A stretch of DNA of 64,000 bases from Micropterus salmoides (GCF_014851395.1 NW_024040596.1:5482777-5546776), one strand, 5' to 3'; shown: positions 24,301-35,310, counted from the stretch's first letter. Notes: generated from the letters alone by a model not told the origin. Made by a program: numbers and translations.

Positions 24301-26906
24301 CTGCCATAAGATAAAACTCCCAATAAAATTAAATGATATTGCAATTTACAACAGGCTAGCCTTGATGAGGTTGTTAAATATGATGTTAAACACGGAAAAT
24401 GAGATAACAAGGCAAAAAAATACAGAAACTACTAACCACCATGCTGCAAAAAGTGACAATAAGTCAGCTGTAATGACATTTACCTTGTAGAAAATGGCCA
24501 AGTAGCTGGAATTGACTGTAGGAGCAACTATCAACAGTCACCTTGTATATCAGGATTGGCAAATTGCCACTGGACATCTACAGCATAACATAAAATGCAT
24601 GTGGCTGCAGTGTGATAGTAATACAGAATACGAAATGCAAAGTGAAAAGAAATATATTTTAATATTTACTGTACCTGCAAGCTGCTCAGAATCTTTTCAA
24701 AGTCTGATGCAGAGGCACAGTTATATTCAATGTGCACTGACAAGAAATCCATCTGTAAAATAGGAGATAGAGCACAGTATGCCATCACACTCAAGTCAGC
24801 TGTAGTACCCTGCGTAGAGCAAGCACAGGCACTTGAAGGAGTAAAAGAGCTGTGGTGGCCTCTGCCAGTCAGAGGAGGAGGCGTGTGTTAGTGAAACAGA
24901 GGGTAAGCATGGATTATCATTTCAACAGGCTGTTTCTCTTCTGCAAGAACAAATTAAAGGAACTCTGATTAATTTTTTTTTAAATTAACCATTCGCGTGT
25001 TTTAAACCAAAAAATGTTTGATTTTTAACAAAGCACTGGTCCAAAGCACATTGCCTTGTCTACCACAGACAGTCTTAAAAATTAATGGTTGTTCCTAAAA
25101 GTTTGCATTCAGACCCCATAAATGTGTGTGAAAAATGTTCATAGGTCTCTCTGCAATTTGAGTGCCTTCAGTGAAACTCCTAAATCCAAATATGTATAGT
25201 AGATAGTCAAAAATATAGCCTGAGTATAAGCCAAAAAATTATATGCTATATGTATGTATAAGTGTATTGCTTAACACATTTTACTTACATTAATACAGAA
25301 TTGAAAATTGACATAATGTCCACAAAAGTGATGGTAAAACTTTCCATAAATATAATATTGAAATTTATTTTTATGTTGCTTTTTTACTATTTTCAAATGG
25401 TTTTCATTTGGAGCTTAATTGCAATAGCACCAAAACTTTTTATATAAAGCAAGATGAAGTTGTTTAGAAGATACGTATGAATAAAAGAATAGAAGATGCA
25501 GCTTACTGTAGTTAAACCTTTGATCTGGGGAAGAACTTCAACATCACTAGCTCTCAACCCAATTGACAGACGTCTCCCTGTGAATGTAAAGGCACATAAA
25601 ATACATATAATACGTAAACATTTCCACCAACTGAGGAATGTGTGGCAGACTTCAGTTTGTTTTCAGCTGAGCATAAATAGACCTTTTTTTACTGTGGATA
25701 TTTTGACAAAGCGTAGGTGTGAATAATAAAATGATCGCTGAATTCCATTTAACTGCATCAATTTAAGGGTCCTATTGGCTCCAGCCCCCCCATGATCCTG
25801 TACACAGGGAAAGCGGTTGACTATGCGTGAGTGAGTGAGTGAGTGAGTGAGTTTAAGTGTCCTATGTTTTTTTTGGTGCATGCTGTCTGAGAAGTCACAA
25901 CGTTGGCTGGGACAAGGGCCTATTGGCCACAGCTCTACAGTGATGTGTGCATAGTTCTTTTATTGATCTCACCTGTATTGATTATTGAGAAACACATGAT
26001 AATCTACACTTCATCTTTGCCATCTCATGAGTTGAAGGGTTTCAGATTATCAGTCAAGTAATCATTTTACAAGTTATTTCTCAATACATACTAAAAAGAC
26101 AATACATGACTTAACATATTAATGCTTAAATATTTAATTTATATTTTAAATGATTAAGGGTGACAACAAATAATTCTTGTTCAATCTAGCTATTAAAACA
26201 CAGTAACAAATGACCAATCCTGAAAAGGGGAACTATGTCAATAAATCAAATCTTTAAAAATCTCCTCCTTTTCTGTCTTACTTACCTTTGTCTGGAAACT
26301 GTTGATGGTAGAGCTGGTAAATGTTCTCACTGAGTTGGAGTACATTTTGCAGAGGACTGGAGCACCTGCAGGCTGCCCATCATGCCAAACTTCATCCAAG
26401 TCACTCATTGTAACCCATGAGTCTGCCAGGGCTCCAAACTCCTGGAAGGCAAACTCAGCATACTGCTGAAACAGCTCTACCAGCTCCTTGCTCTCCCAGC
26501 CTCCAAACCTTGATCTCAGAACTTCTGGCACTGTGGATCCATGAAGGACGACCAGAGGCTGAAGGCCCACCTCCAGCAGCTGTTTCAGCAGGGTCTGGTA
26601 ACAGGTAACCACAGTCTGCTGAGGCTGGCTGGGGAGGCCTGTAGGCAGGAGTTGAGCCCATGACAGCGGCACTTTGAAGTGAGTCACCCCTCTGCTCTGG
26701 AGGTACTTAAAGTACTGGTTAGAGCCTGGAGGTATGGCATGGCTGCAGTCAAAGGCATCATTCACTGCACTGCTTGTGCTTCTCACCAGCTGCTTTGTTA
26801 GAGGGCCTGCAACAAGCATGAAGTCCTCCTGCCCATTTAGCTCACTGCTCCGGCACCCATACGGACAAAAAACATACAGACACACAACCCAAAATAGATA
26901 CTTCAT
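15089..26906 (-). CDS. lct: Lactase-phlorizin hydrolase, 17 coding exons
   Basis: Intestinal brush-border beta-glycosidase with four GH1 units and a C-terminal anchor. In coding order the exons are 26906-26286, 25577-25507, 24752-24675, 24577-24484, 23546-23462, 23348-22670, 22578-21931, 21842-20295, 20197-19929, 19828-19538, 19444-19246, 18730-18528, 18394-18288, 18193-18062, 17937-17714, 17491-17255 and 15300-15089. All have GT/AG borders and phases that agree. The chosen start MKYLFWVVCLYVFC is a signal peptide. Human LCT also has 17 exons, and about 1900 residues compares with 1927 there. The frame is broken four times: about 26349-26358 (1 base), 22262-22272 (1 base), 21416-21422 (1 base) and 20311-20314 (2 bases missing). 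Exon lengths return to the right phase only if these bases are restored. The exon at 24577-24484 is the least certain because its acceptor is weak. Confidence 0.93.
15301..17254 (-). other. Last intron of lct with repeats
   Basis: Between exons 16 and 17. It contains a repeat-like block at about 15400-15800 and a fragment at about 16606-16680 (CATTTACACCTGGTATTA) of a kind found at ends of fish DNA elements. No other exon seen. Confidence 0.6.
15400..15800 (+). repeat. Probable dispersed retroelement-derived repeat
   Basis: Pyrimidine-rich, with repeated TGCCT/CTTCC motifs, ending in CAATAAATCTGTTATTTG and then CATCTGGAGTCGTGTC, which resembles the ends of common teleost repeats. The family is not identified. 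Confidence 0.35.
17255..20004 (-). other. lct GH1 unit IV (phlorizin hydrolase unit), intact
   Basis: From LLHGHFRKDFIW in exon 9 to the end of exon 16. Both catalytic glutamates are present: acid/base in TINEPYNVAN (exon 11) and nucleophile in IIITENGISERG (exon 15). Other motifs are SYQ|IEGGW, YRFSISWPRVLPDG, LYHWDLPQALQDIGGW, WFAHPVF, FNHYTTVL and FEWATGFSERFGFF. All eight exons join in frame with no break. This is the only unit expected to be fully active as a standard retaining GH1 enzyme. Confidence 0.88.
20005..21560 (-). other. lct GH1 unit III (lactase unit), acid/base Gln
   Basis: From VVWEKFSHQSKFQRK in exon 8 to NGFPTP in exon 9. Motifs: FSWGVSSSAYQIEGGW, YRFSLSWSRIFPDG, TLYHWDLPQALQN, VNHYTTK, nucleophile ITENG, and FEWLNGYKVGYGL. 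The acid/base motif reads FNQP (codon CAG) where the family has FNEP. In mammals this unit carries lactase activity. Two frame breaks lie in this exon, one at GRGP|SVWDTF (21416-21422) and one in KTY|IDEVLK (20311-20314). Exon 8 is 1548 bp as read; 1551 bp fits the phases. Confidence 0.85.
21655..23300 (-). other. lct GH1 unit II, both catalytic glutamates lost
   Basis: Runs from VWNKFGAQTTTERD in exon 6, through exon 7, into the start of exon 8. The GH1 framework is clear (FKVEGGW, YQFSISWSRIFPSG, TLYHWDLPQALQD, LGWFAHPIF, LNHYTSRLV). At the acid/base site the usual NEP reads FSSP, and at the nucleophile site the usual TENG reads TGNG. Human unit II also has GNG but keeps HEP. This unit is therefore predicted to be inactive. 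One base is missing at 22262-22272, between FTAEES and RIRGTADFLG. Confidence 0.85.
23620..24060. repeat. Dispersed teleost repeat in an lct intron
   Basis: Starts with a block of GCTAACATG-type units (23628-23760), followed by GGCTAATGGGAATATCATTAG, GGTGGCGCTAGAGG and TAGGATACATCCTCTGG. This order is characteristic of a widespread teleost repeat. It lies between exons 4 and 5 of lct. Confidence 0.65.
25745..25857 (+). repeat. LINE 3'-end-like fragment with GAGT microsatellite
   Basis: GGCTCCAGCCCCCC, then ATGATCCTG, then AAAGCGGTTGA, matching the 3' block also seen at 45755-45912, followed by a (GAGT)n run at about 25826-25852. It lies in the intron between exons 1 and 2 of lct. Confidence 0.6.
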
Positions 26907-27686
26907 TGTGGCTTGCAAAGGATGGACTGCTATTATCCACTCAAAGCCAAGCTCTTTAAAGAAATACTGTTGTCTCATTATTACACTGTTAAACAATTAA
27001 GATCAATATCACATCCAAGCGGTGCAAATTACAGTGTTTTATTGCAGCTGTGTGATACGGTCAGAAAGACTCTGGACTCACACATGTCAGGTCCCTCTCT
27101 TGTACTCATGTTTGAAGACCATAAAATATGTAGTCGCGAAATGCAGTTTTTTTTTCATTAGGAACCTACCGGTGCCCCTCTGAATTGATTCTACACTTCA
27201 ACAAACCTAGTGAGGGAAAAACAGAGTGACACTGATGCTTGTATGTTGTTCTTCAAATGAGTAAATGTAATGTAATTGCAGTGGTGTGTTTCTCTCACCA
27301 GCTATGTTTCTCTTGTTAATTTCAGACCAACTCAAGTAAGTGGCAGCTATCACAGTATCCACTATAAGCTATCAACTGACCCACTCTTGTATGTAGTTTA
27401 TGTATGCAGAATGAGTGTGGAAATATAAGAAAATGGAATAAATAAAAGAATAAATAAGTACATTTTTAAAAAGTGGAAATATAAAGACAAGTAACAACAC
27501 ATAAAAGAATAATATCAGGTTGACATGCTAATTCCTCTTTATACTAGGCCTATGAGGACTATAAGAACAAACAATTTTGGAAGTGTTGTTTTGTAGTTAA
27601 AATTTATGGTTGTTGGTTTTTGTTCCACTGACACAGCATTTGTTAAGGTAATGAGATTTATTACTGGCTATATAACACTTACTCAC
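26907..27686 (-). promoter_or_regulatory. Region upstream of lct
   Basis: Presumed 5' UTR and promoter. An AATAAAACA motif on the - strand near 27040 could serve as a TATA-like box, and GTTAA-ACA-ATTAA at 26988-27000 resembles an HNF1 site with spacing one base off the consensus. No conserved exon seen. Promoter elements are inference only. Confidence 0.3.
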
Positions 27687-28059
27687 GCTGTATCTTGAAT
27701 GCCCAAAGAAGTAGAGGTGATTGCATCCATGTAGAGTGCTGCAAACAAGAAGCATTCTTTGTGTTGTCTGTAAAAGACGTTAGATAATGAACACACAAAA
27801 ACCTCCCCTTACATACACAAACCTTTTCATGACAGCTGAGTTTTGTTTAGTTCATTTAGATTTGTTGCACACTTAAATGTGATTAAGGCCGAGTCTGTAC
27901 CTGGTTACATTAATGGGCGATTCTTACCAACAATGTCTTCCAGCTCCTTGTAGGATGTATGATGATGTTCCCCTTTCAGTCGATCATACAGGGATCCATG
28001 TATAGTCTGTGCAGATGTGCTGCACATTTCCAGAGGGGTTGGCATGAATATATGACCTG
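27687..28059 (-). other. Two exon-like segments of unknown identity
   Basis: Segment a (28059-27928) is open on the - strand (GHIFMPTPLEMCSTSAQT, then HGSLYDRLKGEHHH, then SYKELEDIV) and ends in the donor TTG|GTAAGAA. Segment b (27767-27687) is 81 bp, with acceptor TTTTACAG and donor GTGAGT. Both are phase 1, so they join in frame. I do not recognise the protein. They lie between lct and its inverted copy. They may be alternative 5' exons, remnants of another gene, or chance open frames. Confidence 0.2.
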
Positions 28060-28189
28060 CTGTGCATTTGTGTTATTCCATGCTGATTACAAGTTTATGA
28101 TAGGACCCCTGCATACAGCAATGTAAATTATAAAACTCTGGTCTGACTGAAAGTTCAAGCTTGTAAACAGTGCTATTTTAAAAAGTTAG

Positions 28190-30275
28190 CCATCCAGTGG
28201 TATCTCCAGAGCAGAGGGGTGACTCACTTCAAAGTGCCGCTGTCATGGGCTCAGCTCCTGCCTACAGGCCTTCCCAGCCAGCCTCAGCAGGCTGTGGTTA
28301 CCTGTTACCAGACCCTGCTGAAACAGCTGCTGGAGGAGGGCCTTCAGCCTCTGGTCGTCCTTCATGGATCCACAGTGCCAGAAGTTCTGAGATCAAGAAA
28401 TGTAGGGTGGGAGAGCAAGGAGCTGGTTAAGATGTTTCAGCAGTATGCTGAGTTTTGTTTGGAGAGTTTGGAGAGCTGGCAGAGACCTGAGTGAGCCTGA
28501 AGCAACAGTATTTATGAGTTGGGAGTGAGCAGCTTGGATGAGCTGGGGATGCTGAGCATCTCAAAGTCTTGCACACACCAGTGTCTTCTGATACCACAAC
28601 CAACTGTTTCCAAGGAGAGGTAGGAGATCAATATTTTATTGCATTATGTGCTGAGCTTGGATAACATAATTGGACAGTTGCAGCTTGTAGCTGCAAATGG
28701 TAAAAATATTAACCAGAAACAAAGAGAACTGTCTGGTCAACCTCTTATTGTTCCCTTTAATTTTTCCATTAAGTAGCTTGAAATAAAAACAAACAATTCC
28801 CACACTGTATGATGTACATAACAGTCTTGCTTGTAACTTTACAAATATTCAAATGCAAGAAACATGAAGGGTCCTGCAGGATTACAGAGGTTAAATGCAA
28901 AAGACAGACAGTAGCAAAATGTTTGGGATAGTTTTTATTAGAAGTTAGATCGATACTTACTCGGGTTTGATGGATGATACATTAAGAACAGGGATTCTTG
29001 TTATTTTTAACACTGACACCAATTACATCCTGTCAGCCTGTATTATTTCCCACCATGACTGTATTGGGAGCAGATTATTTACTCTGTCTTGTAATCACAT
29101 TTTGGAGGCAATCTTTCTTATCTTCTGTTGTAGTTGTCCAGCTTTATTAGATGTACAGTAATTATGGCGGTGCTTGATGAGATAATGGTTTCCATATCTG
29201 TTCACGGCATGTGCCAAAGTTCATGATAAGGGAATAGAGTAATGCGGGGGGAAGGATAGGTAAGAATATGATCTTTCTGTCTAATAGTGGAGGAAAGCTG
29301 CAGATTAATTACTAAAATAACACGTTATGTGTTGCAGATGAAGGAGTATCAGTTGCGGTAATTAAGTGAGTAAAGTCCCAATTATCTGTGATACTCAGCT
29401 ACTTGTGAGATCACACTGTCACAATCAAGTGTTTTGGTATGTAGAAATGTATAAAGTTAACACTCTGCTGCTGGATAGATAAAATCAGTCTTAACTGTCT
29501 TACTCTGGGAATTCTGTTGTATGCACTTGTATTAAACATAAATATATTTCCATGTAGGGAAACTGTGGAGACAAACCCATTCTCTTTAATGAGGTGAAAA
29601 TCAACATAATTTGTCCTTATCAGTTCAGATACCAGAATCTTAGGTAAAAGGTTCTCTATAACGATCAATCAAGAGACACAAAAATAGAAACATAAATTGC
29701 TTTTGCTAGCTCACTAGGAACTATAAGCATGCTTCAAATTCATGCTTCAAATTCAAACACACATTCACATTTGTGAAGTAATGTGAAGTAGTCATATTCA
29801 GTCATTTATTAATTTAAAACCTTTACTTAATTATTTCATGTAATGAAAAATGTCATCATAGATTGTAATAGAACAATGTAGGATACATGCATTATATAAT
29901 AAATTCTCATACTTTTACAGCACTGAGCAATGGAGACCAAAGCGTTCTTGGATTTGACATGGTGGACATATTCAGTCCAGCTGACACTATAGCCAAGAAG
30001 GATTTAATCACAATATATCCTGACCCACCTCTGTGAAAATTATTATTTGTACATATGCCTGATACTATTTCTTCCATTCAGATACCACAAGGTGGATTAT
30101 GATGCCTACCTCCTGCGAGGTCTTCATGTCAACACCTTCCAGTTTTCCATCTCCTGGTCCCGCATTTGCCGATCAGAGAAAGCGGGTCACTACAATGATA
30201 AGCTGATCAATGCCCTCATTGACTCTGGCATACAACCTGTTGTCACTCTCCACCACTGGGATCTGGAATACTAAA
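28190..30275 (+). pseudogene. Inverted, broken partial copy of lct
   Basis: Lies head to head with lct. Part 1 (about 28192-28619) matches lct exon 1 from SRGVTHFKVPLSW to its end. Its first 290 bases are about 95% identical by eye. The rest decays but keeps the exon-end donor site (GAGAG|GTAGG at 28619/28620). Its frame stops early at 28492. Part 2 (29921-30010) resembles exon 5 (LSNGDQSVLGFDMVDIF) after a good acceptor, but is quite diverged. Part 3 (30082-30274) matches exon 6 from YHKVDYD to HHWDL, lacks about nine codons after WSRI, and ends in a stop after EY. The signal peptide, unit I middle exons and everything beyond unit II are missing. It cannot encode a working enzyme. Confidence 0.85.
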
Positions 30276-32643
30276 GCAGACGGCGACAGGACTGGTTACG
30301 TTTAAGAGTCACTCCTCAAATGTTGCACCCTTTGTGGCAAAAATGTACATGCACATTAAAATTGCTATAAAATCACTATACATTGATATTCCCTTAAACT
30401 ACTTCTCCACTGCTCAAAAATACCAAACATTTAATAACTGTCAGGATTTTAACCCTTTAAATGCCAGTTTATTTATTTGAATTCTTTCATTATTTATTAA
30501 AAAAAACACAAACATTGAATTATTTTCCATAAAATAAATAGTAGGGGGATGGGACTTTGGTGGTTATTAGTGTCTTGGATATGTCAGAGATTAGCAACAA
30601 AATTTTATTGATTGCATTAGTATTTTTATGTAGGGTCAAATACTGCTGTTAAATCCTCATACATCAATATTCTTTTCTGCTGTTTTCATAAATAACTCAA
30701 AGAATTTCAAACCTGCTCAAAACTACCAAACATTTAAGAGGTTTATTCACAAACACAGAGCATTTGAGGCAAGGTGTGTCTGGCTGGCCATTGGAGCAGG
30801 ATTTGGAATTGAGGTCCAGAGTCCGAGAGTTGCTGGCAGGCTTACCTGGCTGAAGCTTGCCCTTCAACAACAGTGATGGTGGCTGCACCTCTGGTCCTCA
30901 GGTGGTGGGGGCGACTTCCAGGCACATGTGGACCCTTTATGGTCTTCTACAGCTTCTGACTAGATCTATTCTACATCCTGGGGACTTAGAAGGCTTCTAA
31001 ACTACATTTACCAGTAAGCAGAGTATTTGAATGTTACCAAAGTTCCCATGCACATAACTGGGAATGGTATGCCTACTGAGTGCAAAGGAGAGACTCTCAA
31101 TGACACCCATTGAGGAGAATAAATCAAGAATGAATATGTGAAATGGGATCAACGGGACTCGAGATTAATTTGGCTTCAAACATTACACTTCAGGGTTGAT
31201 TTGGGAAATCAGCAGGATTATGAAGGGAACAGGTAGACTGACATTTTAAATATGACACCTAGATAACTTGGGTGGAGCAGTGAACTTGACTGGCATCCAC
31301 AGAACGCACAACTATGAAGACTACATTGAGCAGAAGCCCTGAATAACAGAGTCAACAGTCTAATTAAGTCAAGTTTTTAAGGTATGTACATGCTAAATGT
31401 AGCCATTACTGTTGATATTTCAGCCCATGTTCTGGACATTCCTAATCTTTAATGGACAACTCTTAAGTGGCTACTTGGCTGCTTTTCTTTGTGAACCGCT
31501 CCAAACCCACTTGCATCCCTAAAAACTAACCCAGACCCGGCCCTAGGGAAACATAATGCTAAGTCCACATATTCAAAAACAATGTAATCATTGTAGGTTT
31601 TAGGAGAGAAAACTTGCTCTAGATTTACATTCTGAAGAGTGGAAATAAACTTGTAATAGCATGCAGAACATACATTATGAAAGCATTTCTTTTGTGTGTC
31701 TTGTGCATGTCTTTTAACTGCTACACCCACTGTGACCACACTGAAGTAGAAGTAGTAGTAGTCTTTGTATTTCCACTGGTAAGTGTACTTGGTATCATCT
31801 TTGTTGTTCAGCTCCTGAAAACAAGAAGGAAGTTAAATGGAGCAACAGTGGAATTTTGGAAAGAAGTGAAATCTGACTAACACACATGACATTTTTGGCG
31901 GCTTCTCTGGTCCAGGTCATGCACACCTGGGTAACTAATACATGAATGGCTGCCTATTTATGTATTGGAGAAACTGAAACTTGACATGGATTTTCAGAAT
32001 CTTAAAACAATACAAAACAACTGTGTTGTTCCTCTATTTTGATTAGAGCTTTATTACAACTACCTTGACAACGACAATTTGCTGATAAGTCCAGAATGAA
32101 AGATTTTTACCAATATAAGATATTGAGCTTCTTATTGAGACCCTTCAAGATAATAGCAATATTTTAAGAATACAAAAACCAGATGAAACAGGGTTGTTGA
32201 AAATAAAAAGACATTTTAAAGGCTGTGAACTTAAATTAATAGGTAATGACATTTCGCCTCCTGAATATGGTTTTATCATTGTAACATTATCTGATATAGG
32301 AACTTAACACAACTTTGGCTCAAAGACAAAAATTCAAATCAGCATTTGCAGTCATGCAGTTACTCCAGTCTATGTTTCATTTGAACCATTTCTGTGGAAA
32401 AAAAACCTGTACATATTTGATTCAGGGGTGTGTCACCCGGTTTGTCGAGGTTATGTTGTGATCACTGTTACTTTAGTGTTTCCAGTGTTTGTTTTGTGAA
32501 ATAAAGACTATTCTTGTAATGTTTTCAGACTCTTGTGTCACTGTCAGCTAATGACCCCTGGATGGCGCCAGTAAATCATTGTGGCCACTGGCTGTGCCGC
32601 TGCTGTTGCTACAACATGCAACACTTTCTCCTTTGTCAAATAC

Positions 32644-32650
<7 letters not shown>

Positions 32651-32674
<24 letters not shown>
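32651..32674. repeat. TA microsatellite
   Basis: A run of TA dinucleotides followed by TTAAATATATTT. Confidence 0.9.
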
Positions 32675-33730
32675 TAAATATATTTAATATATATTATTTA
32701 ATATCTAACCAAGAAAAAATTAAAGTATGAATTGAAGAAGGTAAATCAAGATACCAATTTAAAGATCATGCCTTTCAGCAGAGTGTCCATTCACTATTTT
32801 TCATATGTACACAGCTCTTGTCTGACCAACGACTACCGTCCTGATGAGGAATACATTTAATTAGAGGGTTTATAGAGGTCTGACATTATAACCTGTTTCG
32901 TGCTGATGCAATGCTTACAGAATTTCCCAATGGGACTAATAAATCACTTTATTTATCCATTTGATAGCTTGTGGGTATATAATCAGTCTTAAACTGCTGG
33001 GCAGTCAGCAGCTACATTGAGGTAATTTGAATTGTGAGTGCCTTGCTTGAGGGCCCCTCAATAGTAGTTCTTAAAGAGAGGGAAGGGTATTTTATTTTAC
33101 CTCAGCTTTTCACAGTACTAGCTTGTGTTGTCTGGGGATTTGAACCGTTCACTATCAGGACACACCCACACCTCTAGCTTTGGCTGCTACCAAAAAACCC
33201 TCACAGCCTGGAGCAGCCAGTCCGACATGCACACACATGTTTCTCCCACTCAATAACTTGGTCCACACAACCAGGTCTTCCCTGACAAGGGACTCGCAGG
33301 GCAAATACTCATCTTCACTGCACTCCTGCCTCGATACTTAGGTCTTCTCAACAGGATGTACGCATTAACTCACGTTGGGTGTCTGTTCCACGTGCTCTTT
33401 CCTGCTTGCTCCTCACAGTCTGATCACCAAGGGTTCTGTTCAATATGTGAAACCCCCAAGTGTGTCAGGATGGGGTATGAGTCAGACTGAAAGAAAACAT
33501 ATTCACTCATGGTGTCATGAAATGTTTTTAGGTCAAGCTCATTAAGTTGCATAAAAGTTTGATGACTTGCACATGTACGAGCACTTGCCAATCTGTGAGC
33601 TATACACACTCACATTGGTATACACAAACATTGTAAAGACTGAGGAAGTGTAACTTATGAAACATTAAAAAACTTCAACTTGGTAATTCAATCACTGAAA
33701 TCCAGTTTCAGCAGCAGCAGCATTACAATT

Positions 33731-33732
<2 letters not shown>

Positions 33733-33781
<49 letters not shown>
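33733..33781. repeat. GT microsatellite
   Basis: About 24 uninterrupted GT units, one of the longest simple repeats in the window. Confidence 0.95.
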
Positions 33782-35259
33782 ATACACACGTGACAATACA
33801 CTAACAACAACAGTCTGACAATAGCGTTTCCACACAGCCATCCAACTCATATGCACCTAAAAAGGAAGACACAACCTTGAAATTGCAAAATACTTTTTCA
33901 ACAAGGAACATCTGTCTTGCTATATTATATTTATACAGTAGAATTATGAAGCGCTTTCATTACTGAAGTTCAGAGTCAACCATTAAGTGGAAAATACCTT
34001 TTCAATCTGCTCAAATAAATATAACAAAGGACTTGAAACATCAGTCTAACACAGATGAGAGAGAACATATTGTTATAGCTTGCCCCACCACCTGAGTCAG
34101 TGGTTGGGGATGTAGTCAGATTCACATCAGATAAAGTCATAACCTCTTACGGAAAATGACTAATTTACATAACATTCCAATTTTATCTTGAATCACAATA
34201 GATGTCATAGATGCCTTTGGCCCCTCAAGACACTTGCTCCTCATCTGTGTCCATGACAACCTTCTACGCAGACAAACAAACAAGCACTGTACCGCACACC
34301 TGCTGCTCTGCACAACCTCTCCATACCGTATGTGGCATTGGCACAAACATGAGACTTGATGTTGTGCTGTTGCTTTAATCAAATGCTTGCTGGGTGGAAG
34401 TGTCCCCTTTGTGTCATGGAGGCAGAGTGATGGTGATTGCAAACTGCTGCATGCCATCTTTGCTCCCCAGTAGGCTTTCTGCTTTTATGAGCACACGACG
34501 GAACAGTTACTCTCATCAAGAGTTTTCCGAAGCAAAGAAAAAAGTGAAAACTTTGCTCTTTGTTTTTGCGATACATTCTGGTTGCGTACTTACATTTTAC
34601 ACTTAGATTTTGAGCTTTTTTTCTGATATTCTTGTCCAGTCTGACACACAGTGAGTGCTTAAATTACACTTTGCAAAAGCAAAAACCATTTTCTTGAGAA
34701 AAGAGGGAGTGTTTTCCACTCTTTCTCTCTTTCCAGGAAAGAGGCCGAGATCTTCCTTGTTGAAATTCTAGACCAGGAAAACATTATTGTTAAAGAATCG
34801 TGTGGGATGGGACGCTGGAATTGGAGCCTCCCAAAATGGAGGGGGGATATTTTCATTCCAATAATAGCAATGTGATACTTTAAGAATGTTTCCAGCTGAG
34901 CCAAGGCTGTTGGAGCCAGCACCTTCTGCAACACAGATCTTGAGGTTATACCGGGTGTCATTCTTTTAAAGCACAAGTTTAGTAAAATACAGGAAAATAC
35001 AGGGTGAAAACTACTGAAAAAAAGTTACCTAACACCCTGCAAATCATTTCTACCTTCAGTCCCTGCGAATCAAAACATAAACAAAGCCTGTCATTGGGTG
35101 ACTGTGTAAACATACTCATGCATCTGTAAAGAATAAGAGCAATAAATGGTGGTTGGGTGTTGTTGTGTCTGCTTCCCGTGGCAACCTTAGATGTGGAATC
35201 CAGGTTGGTGAACATGTTGCTGTGTGTTAGTTTTATGAGTTCTAATTAGTGAAGCTTAT

Positions 35260-35260
<1 letters not shown>

Positions 35261-35309
<49 letters not shown>
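35261..35309. repeat. Compound CT/CA microsatellite
   Basis: A (CT)n run of about 15 units passes directly into a (CA)n run of about 9 units. Confidence 0.95.

Positions 35310-35310
<1 letters not shown>

Larger units (their letters stand above)
23462..26906 (-). other. lct signal peptide and degenerate GH1 unit I (exons 1-5)
   Basis: Exon 1 encodes a signal peptide of about 20 residues, then a partial GH1 fold (HFKVPLSWAQLLPTG, LQPLVVLHGSTVPEV, YAEFAFQEFG). Exons 2-5 encode the rest: GRRLSIGLRASDVEVL; MDFLSVHIEYNC; LPILIYKVTVDSC; LNNNDLAIVGCDMMDIL. No NEP or TENG motif is present, as expected for unit I, which in mammals is a catalytically dead part of the pro-region that assists folding. 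Exon 1 is out of frame for its last 22 or so codons; the matching frame there reads LSENIYQLYHQQFPDKG. Confidence 0.8.

Noticed and set aside
26907..26996. Upstream Met (26996) as the lct start
   Set aside because: It would place about 30 polar residues before the signal peptide; the Met at 26906 opens directly into the hydrophobic leader as in LPH.
31677..31880. Short frame with a hydrophobic span (VVVVFVFPLVSVLGIIF)
   Set aside because: The Val run comes from a GTA repeat, there is no supporting acceptor or upstream exon, and it does not match the lct anchor.
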